Shown in pieces: positions 62,530 through 64,000 of a DNA stretch of 64,000 nucleotides (positions are counted from its first letter, which is position 1; every line of letters begins with the position of its first letter). The position numbers and the translations under genes were made by a program. The notes under the pieces are model-generated. The model was not told the origin of the DNA. It worked only from the letters and a program-made list of their open reading frames with translations, and made no database searches. This DNA comes from Lepidostoma basale (Eukaryota > Arthropoda > Insecta > Trichoptera > Lepidostomatidae), in contig JAHDVF020000521.1 in assembly GCA_022606425.2 (NCBI GenBank), positions 434,001 through 498,000 of the forward strand. The letters are read 5' to 3'.

Positions 62530-62765
62530 CAGTCTCCCCAAGAGGTACGCAGAAAAAAAAATTGATCGCCACACTGTTATTTCTTTTCATACTTTCTCGC
62601 ATTCCTGTGTCACGTTTTCCTGTGTCTTCCTTTCTATTTCTAGTTTCGTTTACGTCATTTACATATACTTACTTTACCATTCTCTATTTATGATAATTCA
62701 TAAATAGAGATAATGTTCCATTTGTCCAAACCGTCTATATGGTTCTCTCATTATTTTGTTAAAAA
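62530..62765 (-). pseudogene. RTE lineage iii fragment
   Basis: Antisense of the lineage iii C-terminus: AGTCTCCCCAAGAGGTACGC, GTTTACGTCATTTACATATA, CCATTTGTCCAAACCG. Frames destroyed; includes a short inverted repeat TATTTATGATAATTCATAAA. Confidence 0.65.
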
Positions 62766-62852
62766 CGCTTTTATTCGTACTGTATTCGTTGAAATATTAT
62801 AACAATATAAAATAATATACTCGGAATCTTAAGCCATAAAATTAAATACAAA

Positions 62853-62950
62853 AAGTAAACCGGGTGGTGGTCCAGGGGATAGAACGCTTGGCTCCTGATC
62901 TAGGGGACTTGGGTTAAAACCTGGACACGACCAGATTCCTTCTTCATAAT
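62853..62950 (+). other. tRNA-like sequence (SINE head or tRNA pseudogene)
   Basis: GGGTGGTGGTCCAGGGGATA (box A-like TGGTCCAGGGG), CTAGGGGACTTGGGTTAAAA, CCTGGACACGACC. Box B is GGTTAAAACCT instead of GGTTCGAATCC. It folds partly as a tRNA; probably a SINE head of a second tRNA family or a dead tRNA. Confidence 0.5.
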
Positions 62951-63384
62951 AATGCGCTATTTTCTGCTCACGTTGAAGTATGTAAAATAAATTCTAATAT
63001 CAGTGATATAAATCCTTGATATTAGTATTTTCATAAAAAAAATATATTTTAATCTGTTAACAAATATATACCATAAGATTTTTACTGTACTATCTCGTCA
63101 ATTATATGTACATATTATATATACTACAAACATATTTTGGTGTAAAAAGGCAGGTAGATAAGGGAATTTTGTTTTATTACATGTGACTGTTTCTTAATGA
63201 CTTAGTGTTGCAACAAAATACCAGTATATTCAAGTAATATACGAGTATAATATTATATATACATAAAAGCTTTCTATTTTCTACAAACGATACGGAAAAA
63301 CTTTATCTACTTTTTATAAGCAGTATGGATATGAATACTCTTTGACCTTTTTTATGAATAGTGTTTTTTTCCACTTATAAGTTT

Positions 63385-63545
63385 ATTTTTCTCGACATGT
63401 TTCGAAGGTTATCACCGGTAAAACGATATTAACAGTTTATATCGTTCTCCCGGTGATAAAGGTGTAAAACTTTCAAAATATGTCGAGAAAAATAAACATG
63501 AAGTGGAAAAAACAGTGTTTTAATTCATAAAAATTTCGTCATCAT
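63385..63545. repeat. Penelope-type foldback with two damaged hammerhead-like modules
   Basis: Arms TTTTTCTCGACATGTTTCGA and its inverse ending ATATGTCGAGAAAAATAAAC meet at about 63440. Left module (minus): GGTGATAACCTTCGAAACAT; right: GGTGATAAAGGTG, CTTTCAAAATATGTC. Stem AAAG/CTTT on the right. Core resembles TTGATAA with a changed first base. Confidence 0.55.
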
Positions 63546-63684
63546 GGAATTAACGCTACAAGTTTATCAAAAAATAATACCGTTTATTTAAATTACCTAG
63601 TATAAGTTCATTGTAAATAATAAAAAGAATAAAGAAAATCTTCATATCATCTAATTAAGTATATTCCACTTACTCTTTTTTTAG

Positions 63685-63745
63685 ACTAGTTTTAAAAACT
63701 ACCAGAAGATGGCAACAAGGTGCCAAAACTGCTCGAAAATAATAA
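63685..63745 (+). repeat. Penelope-type remnant
   Basis: CCAGAAGATGGCAACAAGGT then GCCAAAACTGCTCG: GGCA..GCC stem with AAAA and CTGCTC, like the P2 variant at 30700-30740. Confidence 0.4.
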
Positions 63746-64000
63746 CAAATCAAATAAATTTAAATCCATGTTACAAATACATTTTTAACATATTTTTTTC
63801 TATTTTCATTATTTAGTACAGAAATTTCCGTTTATCTTAATTTAACCAATTGTATTTTTATTAATACATAAAAATAACTGTAGTCTTTTTTTTATTGATG
63901 AATTTAATGCTATTTTATGAAGCTCTCGGTGCACTCATTGCCACCCTTGGCAGAAGAGCTTTTCTCCCGCTATTATTCTTTCATTTGAAAACTGGAACAC

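Overview
The window is AT-rich insect nuclear DNA. The best evidence is four exons of the odorant-receptor co-receptor gene Orco, a gene found only in insects, together with GT-AG introns and many eukaryotic retroelements. The insect order cannot be fixed from this window; the Orco residues look somewhat more hemipteran than beetle-like, which is only an impression.

Only two host genes can be supported. (1) Orco, plus strand: four 3' exons at 5744-5843, 7366-7470, 8776-8931 and 11158-11208, encoding about the last 137 residues. The upstream exons lie left of the window. (2) A RASL10B-like Ras-family GTPase, minus strand: exons 37807-37641 and 35975-35298 (stop at 35298). Its 5' exon or exons were not found.

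The rest is a dense bed of decayed mobile DNA: (a) many short 5'-truncated non-LTR retrotransposon fragments of at least five RTE-like lineages, nearly always only the region after the reverse transcriptase, several with clear 7-12 bp target-site duplications (TSDs); (b) 3' ends of jockey/CR1-like LINEs; (c) a tRNA-derived SINE family (about ten full or partial copies), a second SINE-like family that shares its 3' end with one RTE lineage, and a single 267 bp insertion with a 16 bp TSD; (d) DNA transposons: a pogo/Tigger-like element with 24 bp terminal inverted repeats (TIRs), hAT relics, mariner-like MITEs, a 407 bp element with a 4 bp TSD, and a 1.7 kb relic of an unclassified transposase-like family; (e) Penelope-like material: one GIY-YIG endonuclease fragment and many short repeats carrying hammerhead-ribozyme-like modules.

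The most interesting signal is item (e). At least four sequence families carry the layout of a type I hammerhead ribozyme (core CTGANGA, hairpin, GAAA, very short helix III, then TC or TT at the cleavage site). The modules mostly occur as inverted pairs with their 5' ends facing. Paired stem II changes occur between copies. One abundant MITE-like family carries TTGATAA instead of CTGATGA, that is, a C3/G8 pair swapped for U3/A8.

Layout: 1-5740 repeats and a pogo element inside the Orco intron upstream of the first exon seen; 5744-11208 Orco 3' end with repeat-filled introns; 11.4-34.9 kb intergenic repeats; 35.3-37.8 kb RASL10B-like gene; 38-64 kb repeats with nothing else recognised as a host gene.
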